Of a stretch of DNA of 64,000 bases, positions 52,867 through 61,591 are shown one piece after another. The notes beneath the pieces were generated by a model. That model searched no databases. It was not told where the DNA came from and saw nothing but the letters and a program-made list of their open reading frames with translations. The position numbers and the translations under genes were made by a program. The DNA comes from an uncultured Burkholderiales bacterium (GTDB taxonomy: Bacteria > Pseudomonadota > Gammaproteobacteria > Burkholderiales > Burkholderiaceae_C): the NCBI GenBank assembly GCA_903932865.1, contig CAIZHQ010000007.1, positions 1-64,000 of the forward strand, written 5' to 3'. Position 1 is the stretch's first letter, and every line of letters begins with the position of its first letter.

Positions 52867-53242
52867 ATGCCAGATAGGTGAGCTCAGATGAGGATCTGAT
52901 TCGTACCTTATAAGCCCACATTAAATTTGTCGCGCTGTTCTTGTTTATTCACTGAGCTTGTTGGATTCGGTTGGCGAATCCTTGAAGTTTTTCAAAAACA
53001 CAACAGCAGATGTCGTCGTCATCTTGGGCACCGGATCACCCATTTTGGATTGTCTATTGTGGGCACCTCAATGACTTTACAAGCCTTTGACTTCCTGCAA
53101 TCTGGCGCTTGTATGGAACTGCGCCAATGTCTCCCATCCTGCTTTTGATTCCAAGCAGTTTTTTTGAACGGTATTGAAGGCAATCATTGGAGACAGCGCG
53201 ATTCAGAACGCTGTCTTTGAACTTCTCTTGACGTGATGTGGG
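52867..53242. other. Intergenic region upstream of the flavoprotein gene
   Basis: This AT-richer gap should contain the promoter of the flavoprotein gene and the 3' end of the Bug transcript. AGACAGCG (53191) and CGCTGTCT (53209) form an 8-bp stem with a 10-nt loop, 27 bp past the Bug stop; it lacks a T-run on the minus strand, so it is a weak terminator at best. A 73-codon plus-strand ORF has no family features. Nothing else is evident. Confidence 0.4.
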
Positions 53243-54196
53243 TCAGTCGACTTTGATTTTGGCAGTGCTGATCACTTGCGCCCACTTTCTGCGTTCGCCC
53301 ACCAGGTAGTTTTTGAAATCTTCTTTTGAGCCACCGACAGGTTCTACGCCTATGGAGGTCATGCGGTCTTTAATTTCAGGCGCATTCAATGCTGCAGCAA
53401 AGGCGGAATGAAGTTTGTTGACAACTGCTGCCGGTGTACCTGCAGGCAAGAGTGCGCCATACCATCCGTTGCCATCAACATCCTGAATGCCGAAGTCGCC
53501 AAGGCTGGGAATTTCAGGGGCAAGTGAGGAACGCTTGGGCGCTAAAACCGCAAGCGGTTTGAGCTTCCCAGAACGAATCAATTCGCTCAAGCCGCCCAGT
53601 CCATCTACGCCGAGGGGAAGGTGACTGCCCAGCAGGTCTGTTTTCAAGGGGCCAGAACCTTTGTAGGGAATATGGGGGACGTTGATGGCCGCGCGCTGTG
53701 CAAGCAATTCCATCGCCAAGTGTGAGTTGGAGCCAGTTCCAGCAGAGCCAAATGACAAAGTACCTGGCGCTGATTTGGCTCTGGCGATCATTTGCTCGAG
53801 GCTGGTAAATGGTGTGCCGGGAGCTGCAACTAAAAAATTGCCGTAGCGGGCCAAATGGATGAGGGGTATGAAGTCTTCAAAGCGCCATCCTAATTTGTCA
53901 AACAAAGCTTCGCTGGTGGTGAAATTGGGTGCTGTCACCAAAATGGTGTAGCCATCGGCAGGGGCCTTGGCCACAAATTCAGTACCGATGTTGGCCGACG
54001 CGCCAGCTTTGTTTTCGACAATGACTTGTTGACCCAATGCATTTGAAATGTGAGCTGCCATGAGCCGTGCCACGGTATCCGTTCCCCCGCCAGGGCTGTA
54101 TGGCACAACCATTCGAATGGGTTTGATGGGATAGTCCTGCGCCTGTGCGGTGAAGCCAAAGAACAAAGAGACGAGCAGAGTGAAAACTATTTTCAT
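53243..54196 (-). CDS. Bug-family periplasmic binding protein
   Basis: A 317-aa Bug/TctC-type receptor with a Sec signal peptide (IVFTLLVSLFFGFTAQAQ), the family opening YPIKPIRMVVPYSPGGGTDTVARLMAAHISNALGQQVIVENKAGASANIG, and YLVGERRKWAQVI near the end. No TctAB partner is encoded nearby. It precedes the flavoprotein in the same direction, with 376 bp between them, so they may be cotranscribed or independent. Ligands of such proteins are usually carboxylates. Confidence 0.93.
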   Translation of the reverse strand: MKIVFTLLVSLFFGFTAQAQDYPIKPIRMVVPYSPGGGTDTVARLMAAHISNALGQQVIVENKAGASANIGTEFVAKAPADGYTILVTAPNFTTSEALFDKLGWRFEDFIPLIHLARYGNFLVAAPGTPFTSLEQMIARAKSAPGTLSFGSAGTGSNSHLAMELLAQRAAINVPHIPYKGSGPLKTDLLGSHLPLGVDGLGGLSELIRSGKLKPLAVLAPKRSSLAPEIPSLGDFGIQDVDGNGWYGALLPAGTPAAVVNKLHSAFAAALNAPEIKDRMTSIGVEPVGGSKEDFKNYLVGERRKWAQVISTAKIKVD

Positions 54197-54401
54197 GATG
54201 CTGGCTTTCGGGTTATTGCTGTTGATCCGATCATGTTACCCACAAAGCTCTTTTTGAGGATTAGGGTTTCAATTGGGACATTTGGAGAATTGGGGGGTAT
54301 TTTTGTTTCGGTGGTTAAAAAAGCATCGTTCAAAACCGATGGATTTTTTTGATGAGATATCCAGCTTGTTGGCAAGAAAGCTCAAACCAAACCAAACCTT
54401 C

Positions 54402-55232
54402 TCAAAGGTTCCACAGCCTTGGCACAGCCCCCGGCAAACCCCACATTTCGCGACGCCATGCGGCCCACACTTGCCTCAGCAGCTGAATGGCTGGCTCGGT
54501 CACCGGTGACAGGGTGCGCAGCACGATGACTTGCGGGTGAGGAGACGTGGCACCCGCTGTCAGGCGCAGCGGTGAGGCTTCAAGCGCCTCACGCGCTACG
54601 GCCAGTGCGCGCTCGCTGCGTTCAGCCCTGATGGCGCTGCCCGCAGCAAACACCAACGTGGCCATGCAGCGCTGGCCTGCCAGGCCCAGCGGGCTGTCCA
54701 TCAGGCGGGTGTCGTTGGCGTTCAGGGTGCCGCGCTCGAGCCACACGCCAGGGATTTCTAAATGTTGGCGGAACGTGCCTTTCACATAGGGCAAGTTGGC
54801 CGCAGGCAGCCCAAACGCGGTGATGTCCCAGGCCATCATTTCTGCGCCGGCGGCCAGGTCAAAGACGGCGCGGTTGAGCGCATCGCATTGGTTGTAGGCA
54901 ATGGCCTCCAACGGCAGCCATTCCAGCCGTGCGCCAGATTCGACACGTGCATGCACTTGTTGTGTGGCCAGCCCGGCTTCAGACCGGTAAAAGCGCGTGG
55001 CGCCGGGCGTGGTCACCAGGCCATGTGCCCCTGAGCCCACGGTGACTTGCATGTCCAGGGTATCGCCGCCGACCAAGCCGCTGGGCGGGTGCACCAGCAC
55101 GTTGTGGCAGACCACATCGCCTTCGGGGTAGAGGCTTTGCAAGATGCGCAGCGGCCCGTTGTGCAGGTAACGGGCGACGCTGCGGTTGGACTCCAGCGTG
55201 TAGTCGAGCTGCAGGCTGGCGAGCCAGGTCAT
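54402..55232 (-). CDS. ureD: Urease accessory protein UreD
   Basis: A 276-aa UreD (UreH) with GDVVCHNVLVHPPSGLVGGDTLDMQVTVGSGAHGLVTTPGATRFYRS and LEWLPLEAIAYNQCDALNRAVFDLAAGAEMMAWDITAFGLPA, all conserved in the family. It is the nickel-delivery scaffold that joins UreF-UreG to apo-urease. It is 9.5 kb from ureA and is the last gene of a four-gene operon, 22 bp after an ABC permease. This displaced position is unusual. Confidence 0.95.
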   Translation of the reverse strand: MTWLASLQLDYTLESNRSVARYLHNGPLRILQSLYPEGDVVCHNVLVHPPSGLVGGDTLDMQVTVGSGAHGLVTTPGATRFYRSEAGLATQQVHARVESGARLEWLPLEAIAYNQCDALNRAVFDLAAGAEMMAWDITAFGLPAANLPYVKGTFRQHLEIPGVWLERGTLNANDTRLMDSPLGLAGQRCMATLVFAAGSAIRAERSERALAVAREALEASPLRLTAGATSPHPQVIVLRTLSPVTEPAIQLLRQVWAAWRREMWGLPGAVPRLWNL

Positions 55233-55254
55233 GCCTTTGTGTCTTTTGTGGGCT

Positions 55255-56022
55255 TTATTCGCCTTGCGAGCCGCGGTGGGCCCAGCCGGTGGTGCGCTTT
55301 TCGATGGCGCTGAACAGCTCGTACATGGCCATGGCCATGGCTCCCACCACCACCAAACCCGAGAAGGCCAAGCCCATTTGCATGGCCGAGCCCGCCGAGA
55401 TCAGCAGGTAGCCAATGCCTTCGTTCGAGGCCGTCATCTCGGATACGGTGGTGCCCACAAAGGCCAAGGTGATGGCGACTTTGAGCGAGCCATAAAAGTA
55501 AGGCATGGAGCGGGGCAGGCCGACTTTGACCAGCACGTCCCAGCGCTTGGCGCCCAGCACGCGCAGCACGTCTTCCAGCTCAGGCTCCAGTGTGGCCAAA
55601 CCGGTGGCGATGTTCACCATGATGGGGAAGAAGCTGATGAGGAAAGCAGTGAGGATGGCGGGACCGATACCGATGCCAAACCACACCACCAAGATGGGCA
55701 CAAAGGCCGCTTTGGGCAAGGCGTTGAAGGCGGTCATGAGCGGGTACACGGCGGCATAGGCCAGGCGTGAGCTGCCGATGATGAAGCCGAGCAGCACGCC
55801 CACCACGATGGCGATGCCAAAGCCGACCATGGTCACCCAAAAAGTGCGCCAGGCGTGGCCCGCGATCACGTCACGGTACTCGATGGTTTGTTGTGCGATG
55901 CGCGAGGGGCTGGGGAAAACGAATTCCGACACGTTGAAGGCGCGGCACAGGCCCTCCCAAATCAGTATGCTCAGCACCAGCAAGATCCAGGGGGACCAGC
56001 TTTCGAGGGATTTCTTGTTCAT
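55255..56022 (-). CDS. ABC permease, SsuC/TauC/NrtB type
   Basis: A 255-aa permease with about six membrane spans. The EAA motif is LEDVLRVLGAKRWDVLVKVGLPRSMPYFYGSLKVAITLAFVGTTVSEM. I chose the ATG preceded by GGGAG; the longer frame overlaps the ATPase gene 13 bp upstream. It forms the channel of the importer and, by operon linkage to ureD and its sigma-54 promoter, probably imports a nitrogen compound, such as a pyrimidine, hydantoin or ureide. Confidence 0.92.
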   Translation of the reverse strand: MNKKSLESWSPWILLVLSILIWEGLCRAFNVSEFVFPSPSRIAQQTIEYRDVIAGHAWRTFWVTMVGFGIAIVVGVLLGFIIGSSRLAYAAVYPLMTAFNALPKAAFVPILVVWFGIGIGPAILTAFLISFFPIMVNIATGLATLEPELEDVLRVLGAKRWDVLVKVGLPRSMPYFYGSLKVAITLAFVGTTVSEMTASNEGIGYLLISAGSAMQMGLAFSGLVVVGAMAMAMYELFSAIEKRTTGWAHRGSQGE

Positions 56023-56035
56023 GTGGGGCTCCCGC

Positions 56036-56854
56036 TCATTGGTTGATGGCTGCACCGGTCTTGCGCATGGCACCGATGTGGCCGCGCAGCTCGTGCACGA
56101 TGTTGGTGAATTCAGGGGTGTAGGTGATCTCCAGGTCGCGCGGGCGCGGCAGGTCGATTTCTTTTTTCACCACAAAGCGGCCGGGGCTCTTGCTCATCAC
56201 GTACACCGTGTCGGCCAAAAACACCGATTCGCGCAGGTCGTGTGTGACCAAAATCACGTTGAACTTTTGCTCAGTCCACAGGTCGCGCAAGATGCACCAG
56301 AGTTCTTCGCGGGTGAAGGCGTCGAGCGCACCGAAAGGCTCGTCGAGCAACAGCATTTTGGGCTCGTGGATCAAGGCGCGGCAGATGCTGGCGCGTTGCT
56401 GCATGCCGCCCGACAGTTGCCATGGGAATTTGTCTTCGTAGCCGCCCAAGCCCACGGTGTTCAGCAGTTTGCGGGCGCGTTCTGCGTACTCTTCTTTCTT
56501 TTGCTTGAAGTTCGTGCGGTAGGGCTCCACGATTTCGAGCGGCAACAGCACGTTGTCGAGCGTGGTGCGCCAAGGCAAGAGTGATGACGCCTGAAAAGCC
56601 ATGCCGCTGATCTTGAGCGGACCGGTGACGGGCTGGCCGTCAACCAGAATCCGGCCCTTGCTGGGCATCTTCAGGCCGGTGGTCAGCTTCATGAAGGTGG
56701 ACTTGCCACAGCCCGAGGGGCCGACAATGGCGATGAATTCGCCTTGTTTGACCTGCAGGTTGATGTCTTCCACCGCAAAGTGGTTTTGCGCCAGCAACTC
56801 GTCGTTATAGGCCAGCCAGACATTCTGGAAATCAACGAATGGTTCTTGGGTCAT
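56036..56854 (-). CDS. ABC ATPase, SsuB/TauB/NrtD type
   Basis: A 272-aa ATPase with Walker A GPSGCGKS, signature LSGGMQQRASICRALI, Walker B MLLLDEPFGALD and the switch region LVTHDLRES. A 25-residue insertion (IVEPYRTNFKQKKEEYAERARKLLNTV) follows the Q-loop. The start gives MTQEPFVDFQNVWLAYND. It is separated from the binding-protein gene by 126 bp that hold hairpins. Confidence 0.93.
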   Translation of the reverse strand: MTQEPFVDFQNVWLAYNDELLAQNHFAVEDINLQVKQGEFIAIVGPSGCGKSTFMKLTTGLKMPSKGRILVDGQPVTGPLKISGMAFQASSLLPWRTTLDNVLLPLEIVEPYRTNFKQKKEEYAERARKLLNTVGLGGYEDKFPWQLSGGMQQRASICRALIHEPKMLLLDEPFGALDAFTREELWCILRDLWTEQKFNVILVTHDLRESVFLADTVYVMSKSPGRFVVKKEIDLPRPRDLEITYTPEFTNIVHELRGHIGAMRKTGAAINQ

Positions 56855-56908
56855 GGTGAAAGCTTGGAAAATGGTGTTCGAAAGTGTATACACGCTTCGC
56901 CCTGTAAA

Positions 56909-56966
56909 AGCCCACCGACCCGTGCAGGGTGGGGGTGGGCTCATCAAGCCGGGGCGGCATGCCCCG
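56909..56966. other. Intergenic hairpins between binding-protein and ATPase genes
   Basis: Two stems stand in the gap: AGCCCACC (56909) with GGTGGGCT (56934), enclosing ACCC/GGGT around GTGCA, and CGGGGC (56950) with GCCCCG (56961) around GGCAT. There is no T-run. As in the urtA-urtB gap, they probably stabilise or attenuate the message so that more binding protein is made than transporter core. Confidence 0.55.
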
Positions 56967-56980
56967 AAGCGGGTGCTGGT

Positions 56981-58015
56981 TTACTTCTTGCCCTTGGGCA
57001 GGATGTCCAGTTCTTTGGCGGTGGGCAAGAACGAACCGTTCCAGATGTCTTCGGACTTGACACGGGTCTTGGTGTTGAAGGCGTCCGATACTTCGGATGC
57101 CATCAACGACAGGCGTGGGGCGTTGATCTGGCCAAAGCCTTCGGCGCGGGCCGAGGGACTGTTGATCACGGTGTCAATGGCCAACTGAAGGCGGCGAGTT
57201 TCGAGCGGCACGTTGATGATGCCGTCTCGGGCCTTGACCGATTCAATGGCTTTGGCCGGATCGGCCATCACGTCCTTGGCGCCCTTGGTGAAGGCAGCGA
57301 GGAAGGCTTTCACGGCGGCTGGGTTTTCTTTCAGGATCTTGGGCGAGGCGATGATCGCATTGCCGTAGAGTTTGACGCCGAAATCGGGGTACTGCATGAC
57401 CACCACGTCTTCGACCTTCACGCCTCGCGCTTCGATGTTGAGCAGCGAGGTGAAGGTGAAGCCCGTGATGGCATCCACGTCACCGCGCACCAACATGGTT
57501 TCACGCAGCGGTGGGTCCATCGCAGTCCAGGCCACATTGCCGATGTTGTTGACTTTCTGGAAGATGGGGAAGGCGCGTCGGCCAGCGTCGAACACTGGGG
57601 CACCCATTTTTTTGCCAACCAGGTCGGCAGGCGTTTTGATGCCAGACTTCTTCAAGGCCATCACCGAGGCAGGGGTGTTGTTGTAGACCATCATGATGGC
57701 CACGGGCTTGTTGGGGGCGTCGGGGTTGTTGGCGTGGAATTCCATCAGGGCGGCCAAGTCGGCAAAGCCCAGGTCGTAAGTGCCCGAAGCCACGCGGGTG
57801 ACCGCGCCACCCGAGCCGTTGCCCGAGTCCACTGTCACGTCCAGTTTGGCATCCTTGAAATAGCCCTTGGCCGCAGGCAGCAAGAAGAAAGCCGATGGGC
57901 CTTCAAAGCGCCAGTCGAGCTGGAACTTGATGGGGGTGCTTTGGGCTTGCGCCAGGCCAAAAGAAGCAACTGCTGCCAGTGCGGCCGTGGCCTTGAGTAA
58001 GAAACGCTTGTTCAT
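56981..58015 (-). CDS. NMT1/THI5-like ABC substrate-binding protein
   Basis: A 344-aa periplasmic receptor with a signal peptide (LLKATAALAAVASFGLAQAQ) and the NMT1/THI5-like opening IKFQLDWRFEGPSAFFLLPAAKGYFKDAKLDVTVDSGNGSG, with MVYNNTPASVMALKKSGIKTPADLVGKKMGAP following. Relatives bind thiamine precursors, riboflavin, pyrimidines, nitrate or sulfonates. It is the first gene of the operon that ends with ureD, behind a sigma-54 promoter, so a nitrogenous ligand is likely. The exact ligand cannot be read from sequence. Confidence 0.92.
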   Translation of the reverse strand: MNKRFLLKATAALAAVASFGLAQAQSTPIKFQLDWRFEGPSAFFLLPAAKGYFKDAKLDVTVDSGNGSGGAVTRVASGTYDLGFADLAALMEFHANNPDAPNKPVAIMMVYNNTPASVMALKKSGIKTPADLVGKKMGAPVFDAGRRAFPIFQKVNNIGNVAWTAMDPPLRETMLVRGDVDAITGFTFTSLLNIEARGVKVEDVVVMQYPDFGVKLYGNAIIASPKILKENPAAVKAFLAAFTKGAKDVMADPAKAIESVKARDGIINVPLETRRLQLAIDTVINSPSARAEGFGQINAPRLSLMASEVSDAFNTKTRVKSEDIWNGSFLPTAKELDILPKGKK

Positions 58016-58053
58016 GAGGGGCTCCAGGGACTGATAAACGGTGAAATATGTAT

Positions 58054-58069
58054 AGCAAAATCGGTGCCA
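58054..58069 (-). promoter_or_regulatory. Sigma-54 (-24/-12) promoter for the ABC-ureD operon
   Basis: The minus strand reads TGGCACC-GATT-TTGCT, with GG and GC exactly 10 bp apart; one defined base differs from the consensus. The predicted transcript begins near 58043, about 28 bp before the binding-protein ATG. Confidence 0.75.
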
Positions 58070-58126
58070 TTATCCGACAAGTACCTGACGGTGTATGTCA
58101 GGTTCATCCCCTATAAACCGCCTGTT

Positions 58127-58158
58127 TTGGTGCCAGATTTGACTGAAATAGGCACCAA
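58127..58158. promoter_or_regulatory. TTGGTGCC-N16-GGCACCAA enhancer-like dyad
   Basis: Perfect 8-bp arms centred about 100 bp upstream of the predicted sigma-54 start, the usual distance of an enhancer. The half-site TGGTGC equals an NtrC half-site, but the arms are oriented opposite to the standard NtrC dyad and are further apart, so the regulator is uncertain. Confidence 0.45.
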
Positions 58159-58196
58159 TTTGGGGTTTTTTGGGGTTGGGCCTGTTTTTTGGCCGC

Positions 58197-60497
58197 TCAG
58201 CTGCGCACGCCAGCTGCTGCCAGTGCGGTCATGTTGAGCACCCGGCGTACGGTGGCGGCTGGGGTCAGGATGTGCGCGGTGGCTGCCGTGCCCATCAAAA
58301 TGGGGCCCACCGTCACGCCGCCGCTGGTGGTGGTTTTCAGCACGTTGTACAAAATGTTGGCCGCGTCCAGGTTGGGACAGACCAACAAATTGGCCGAGCC
58401 GCTCAGCGTGCTGTCTTCCAAGTACACGTTGCGGATTTCAGGCTGCAAGGCGGCATCGCCGTGCAGCTCGCCATCGCACTCGATGTCGGGGTGCTGCGCG
58501 ACGAACAGGTCACGCGCCAGACGCATCTTGCGGGCCGATGCGCGCTTGGACGAGCCGTAGCTCGAATGCGAGAGGAAAGCCACCTTGGGGACGATGCCAA
58601 AGCGCTGAATCTCCTTGACCGCCATGGCCGCGATCTCGGCCAATTGTTCGGCGCTGGGGTCTTCGTTGACATAGGTGTCGGTGATGAACAGTGGCCCCAA
58701 GTCACTCACGAGCGCGTTCACGGCAGCGTAGTTGGTCACGCCCGTGCGTTTGCCCAAAATGCTGTCGATGCGCTCCAGGTGCGTCATGTAGCTGCCCGTG
58801 AGGCCGCAGATCAGGCCATCGGCATCACCCAGCGACACCATCAAGGCACCAATGATGGTGTTGGAGCGGCGCACCGCGGCCTTGGCCACCGCGGGTGTGG
58901 CGCCGTTGCGCTTCATCAGCTGGTGGTAATGCTCCCAGTACTGGCGAAAGCGCCCATCGTCTTCCGGGTTGACGTTGTTCACATCCACCCCCAAGCGCAT
59001 GCGCAGACCGGCTTTTTCGATCCGGGCAGCGATCACGCTGGGACGGCCGATCAGGATGGGGTGGGCCAGTTGGTCGTCGATGGCCATTTGGGCGGCACGC
59101 AGTGCGCGCTCGTCCTCGCCATCGGCATAGGCCACGCGCTTGGCATTTTGGGGCACCGCCTTGGCGGCGTTGAAGATGGGGCGCATCAACAAGCCGGTTT
59201 GCGAGACAAAGCTTTGCAGCTGCTGGCGGTAGGCATCCATGTCGGTGATGGGGCGCGTGGCGACACCCGAGTCGGCGGCGGCCTGCGCCACAGCGGGCGC
59301 GATGCGCAAGATCAAACGCGAGTCAAAAGGCGTGGGGATCAGGTAGTCGCGCCCAAAAGACAGCTCTTTGCCGGCATAAGCGCTGGCCACTTCTTCGCTG
59401 ATGTCGGCCTTGGCCAGGTCGGCAATTTGGCGCACACAAGCGAGCTTCATGGCTTCGGTGATTTTGGTCGCGCCGCAGTCCAGAGCGCCCCGGAAAATGT
59501 AGGGGAAACACAGCACGTTGTTGACCTGGTTCGGGTAGTCCGAACGGCCGGTGGCGATGATGCAGTCCGGCCGAGCGGCTTTGGCCAGCTCAGGGCGGAT
59601 CTCGGGCTCGGGGTTGGCCAGCGCCAAGATCACCGGGTCACGGGCCATGGTCTTGATCATGTCCACCGTCATCACGCCGGGGGCCGAGCAGCCCAAGAAA
59701 ACGTCGGCTTCGTTGACCGCGTCGGCGAGTGTGCGGGCGTCCGTTTTTTGGGCGTAACGTGCTTTGGATTCGTCGTAGCCACCGGGGCGGCCTTCGTAGA
59801 CCACGCCCTTGGAGTCGCAGACAAAAATGTTCTCGACCTTCACGCCCAGGCCCACCATCACATCGAGGCAAGCGATGGACGCAGCCCCTGCGCCCGACAC
59901 AGCCAGCTTGATGCTGCCGATGTCCTTGCCCACCAGTTCCAGACCGTTGAGCATGGCGGCCGAGGCGATGATGGCCGTGCCGTGCTGGTCGTCGTGAAAG
60001 ACCGGGATGTTCATGCGCTCGCGCAACTTCTTCTCAATGTAGAAGCACTCGGGCGCCTTGATGTCTTCGAGGTTGATGCCGCCCAACGTGGGCTCCATGG
60101 CGGCAATGATGTCCACCAGCTTGTCTGGGTCACGCTCGGCCAGCTCGATGTCAAACACGTCGATGCCCGCAAACTTCTTGAACAGGCAACCCTTGCCTTC
60201 CATCACGGGCTTGGCCGCCAGCGGGCCGATGTCGCCCAGGCCCAGCACAGCCGTGCCGTTGGTGATCACGGCCACCAGGTTGCCGCGCGAGGTGAAGTCA
60301 AACGCTTTGGACGGGTCTGCCTCGATGTCCAAACAGGGATAAGCCACGCCGGGCGAATAGGCCAGCGACAAATCGCGCTGGTTGGACAGGGGCTTGGTCG
60401 GGTTGACCGAAACCTTGCCGCGCGTGGGAAAGCGGTGGTAATCGCGGGCCGCGTCGCGCAGGGCTTCTTCGGCGGGGGAAAGTGGTTTTTGGCTCAT
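58197..60497 (-). CDS. maeB: NADP-dependent malic enzyme with phosphotransacetylase-like domain
   Basis: A 766-aa MaeB-type fusion. Residues 1 to about 430 are the malic enzyme ([65 protein letters not shown]-like [12 protein letters not shown]), and the rest is a phosphotransacetylase-like regulatory domain ([21 protein letters not shown] ... [35 protein letters not shown]). It decarboxylates malate to pyruvate with NADPH formation. The gene stands alone. An 819-codon open frame on the opposite strand is a compositional shadow. Confidence 0.95.
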   Translation of the reverse strand: MSQKPLSPAEEALRDAARDYHRFPTRGKVSVNPTKPLSNQRDLSLAYSPGVAYPCLDIEADPSKAFDFTSRGNLVAVITNGTAVLGLGDIGPLAAKPVMEGKGCLFKKFAGIDVFDIELAERDPDKLVDIIAAMEPTLGGINLEDIKAPECFYIEKKLRERMNIPVFHDDQHGTAIIASAAMLNGLELVGKDIGSIKLAVSGAGAASIACLDVMVGLGVKVENIFVCDSKGVVYEGRPGGYDESKARYAQKTDARTLADAVNEADVFLGCSAPGVMTVDMIKTMARDPVILALANPEPEIRPELAKAARPDCIIATGRSDYPNQVNNVLCFPYIFRGALDCGATKITEAMKLACVRQIADLAKADISEEVASAYAGKELSFGRDYLIPTPFDSRLILRIAPAVAQAAADSGVATRPITDMDAYRQQLQSFVSQTGLLMRPIFNAAKAVPQNAKRVAYADGEDERALRAAQMAIDDQLAHPILIGRPSVIAARIEKAGLRMRLGVDVNNVNPEDDGRFRQYWEHYHQLMKRNGATPAVAKAAVRRSNTIIGALMVSLGDADGLICGLTGSYMTHLERIDSILGKRTGVTNYAAVNALVSDLGPLFITDTYVNEDPSAEQLAEIAAMAVKEIQRFGIVPKVAFLSHSSYGSSKRASARKMRLARDLFVAQHPDIECDGELHGDAALQPEIRNVYLEDSTLSGSANLLVCPNLDAANILYNVLKTTTSGGVTVGPILMGTAATAHILTPAATVRRVLNMTALAAAGVRS

Positions 60498-60589
60498 GAA
60501 AAGTGTCTCTTTGGCTCAGTAAGGGAATCCATTAGAAAGCCTAACCCATTTGGAGGGCCCAATACCCTGCGGATTACCTGCATAAAAAG

Positions 60590-60617
60590 CAAAAAAGCCA
60601 AGCGCTGGGCTTGGCTT
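60590..60617 (-). terminator. Rho-independent terminator of the dioxygenase/deacylase operon
   Basis: On the minus strand AAGCCAAGC and GCTTGGCTT form a 9-bp stem with a CCAGC loop, followed by a run of six T and further T-rich sequence. It lies about 130 bp past the stop of the phytanoyl-CoA-dioxygenase-like gene. The rest of the gap up to maeB (60498-60589) should hold the maeB promoter; I see no clear -35/-10 pair. Confidence 0.85.
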
Positions 60618-60743
60618 ATGGGTGAGTAAAGCATGTCATACCCGGTTTGACCGGGTCTTGATCTGCAACGAAGACATCGTTGCTGTCGCCGTTGGAGCCA
60701 TTGAAGAACAAGTAGACGGCGTTTTCAATGCACGCAGGTCAAT

Positions 60744-61580
60744 TCAAACCGACATCAAGGGGAACAGTGGATGGTCCATCGGCACGCCTGCAGGCAGCTC
60801 TTGTTCCAGCCCAGGAAAGGGCGGCGAGGTGATCCAGGGCCGTGGGGCATGGGTCATGTCGTCGCCCAAAAACCGCACCGAGTACACGCGCCTGCGGTGG
60901 GTACCGTCCACCCCGGCCGAGGCGTGCAGGCTGAGCATGTGAAAGCACACCAAATCGCCCGGATGCAAGTCCCAGCCCAGGACGGAGAAGTCCGCGCGGT
61001 GGTTGTCGATGTCGGGCAATTCGGCCAGCGTGCCTTCCGGGAACCATTTGGCTTGGTTCGTCATGAAGGTGCGCGGCATCAGCCAGGGGCCACGGTGTGA
61101 GCCCGCGATGAACTCCAGCGTGGAGGCGCGTGACACTGGGTCCACCGGAATCCAGAAGCTGATGTTTTGCAGACCGTCCACGTTGTAATAAGGCTGGTCC
61201 TGGTGCCAGGGCGTGCGCTGGCGCGTGCCGGGCTCCTTGACCAGCAGGTGGTCGTGGTACAGCCGCACGGTGGTGCTTTTCATCAAGCGTTGCGCCAATG
61301 CCGCGAGGGGCGTGTCAAAAATGAAGCGCTTGAATTGCGCAATGTCTTGCCAGTTGCAAAAGTCTTCAAAAAACCGCCCCGGATCATCCGGCCGACTGGC
61401 CACCATGCCGCGCGGGCTGGGGTGGGCCAGGTTGGTTTCGATGCCGTTTTTAAGCAGTTCAACTTCATCTGGCGTGAACAAGTTGCGGATGCACACCGCG
61501 CCATCGCGCTGGTAATCGACCACGTCTTGGTCGGTGGCGCAGGCTTGTACGCGCTGGCGCAAGGTCTGAACCTCCGGCAC
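60744..61580 (-). CDS. Phytanoyl-CoA dioxygenase-family Fe(II)/2-oxoglutarate oxygenase
   Basis: A 278-aa PhyH-type dioxygenase. The iron triad is His126-x-Asp128 (TPWHQDQPYYN) and His219 (LHASAG), with an Arg cluster (RRRVYSVRFLGDD) for 2-oxoglutarate. I prefer the GTG at 61580 because AAGGG lies seven bases before it; a TTG two codons earlier is too close to that site. It follows the deacylase by about 11 bp. Family members hydroxylate CoA esters or small metabolites; the substrate here is unknown but may be linked to the ureide/amide hydrolases of the operon. Confidence 0.88.
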   Translation of the reverse strand: MPEVQTLRQRVQACATDQDVVDYQRDGAVCIRNLFTPDEVELLKNGIETNLAHPSPRGMVASRPDDPGRFFEDFCNWQDIAQFKRFIFDTPLAALAQRLMKSTTVRLYHDHLLVKEPGTRQRTPWHQDQPYYNVDGLQNISFWIPVDPVSRASTLEFIAGSHRGPWLMPRTFMTNQAKWFPEGTLAELPDIDNHRADFSVLGWDLHPGDLVCFHMLSLHASAGVDGTHRRRVYSVRFLGDDMTHAPRPWITSPPFPGLEQELPAGVPMDHPLFPLMSV

Positions 61581-61591
61581 GGTCAAGCCCT

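Noticed and set aside
53191-53216. Rho-independent terminator after the Bug gene
   Set aside because: The 8-bp stem is followed by no T-run on the relevant strand.
58170-60629. 819-codon plus-strand open frame opposite maeB
   Set aside because: It is exactly antisense to a well-conserved malic enzyme, is Gly/Val/His/Arg-rich without domains, and arises from GC-biased third positions.
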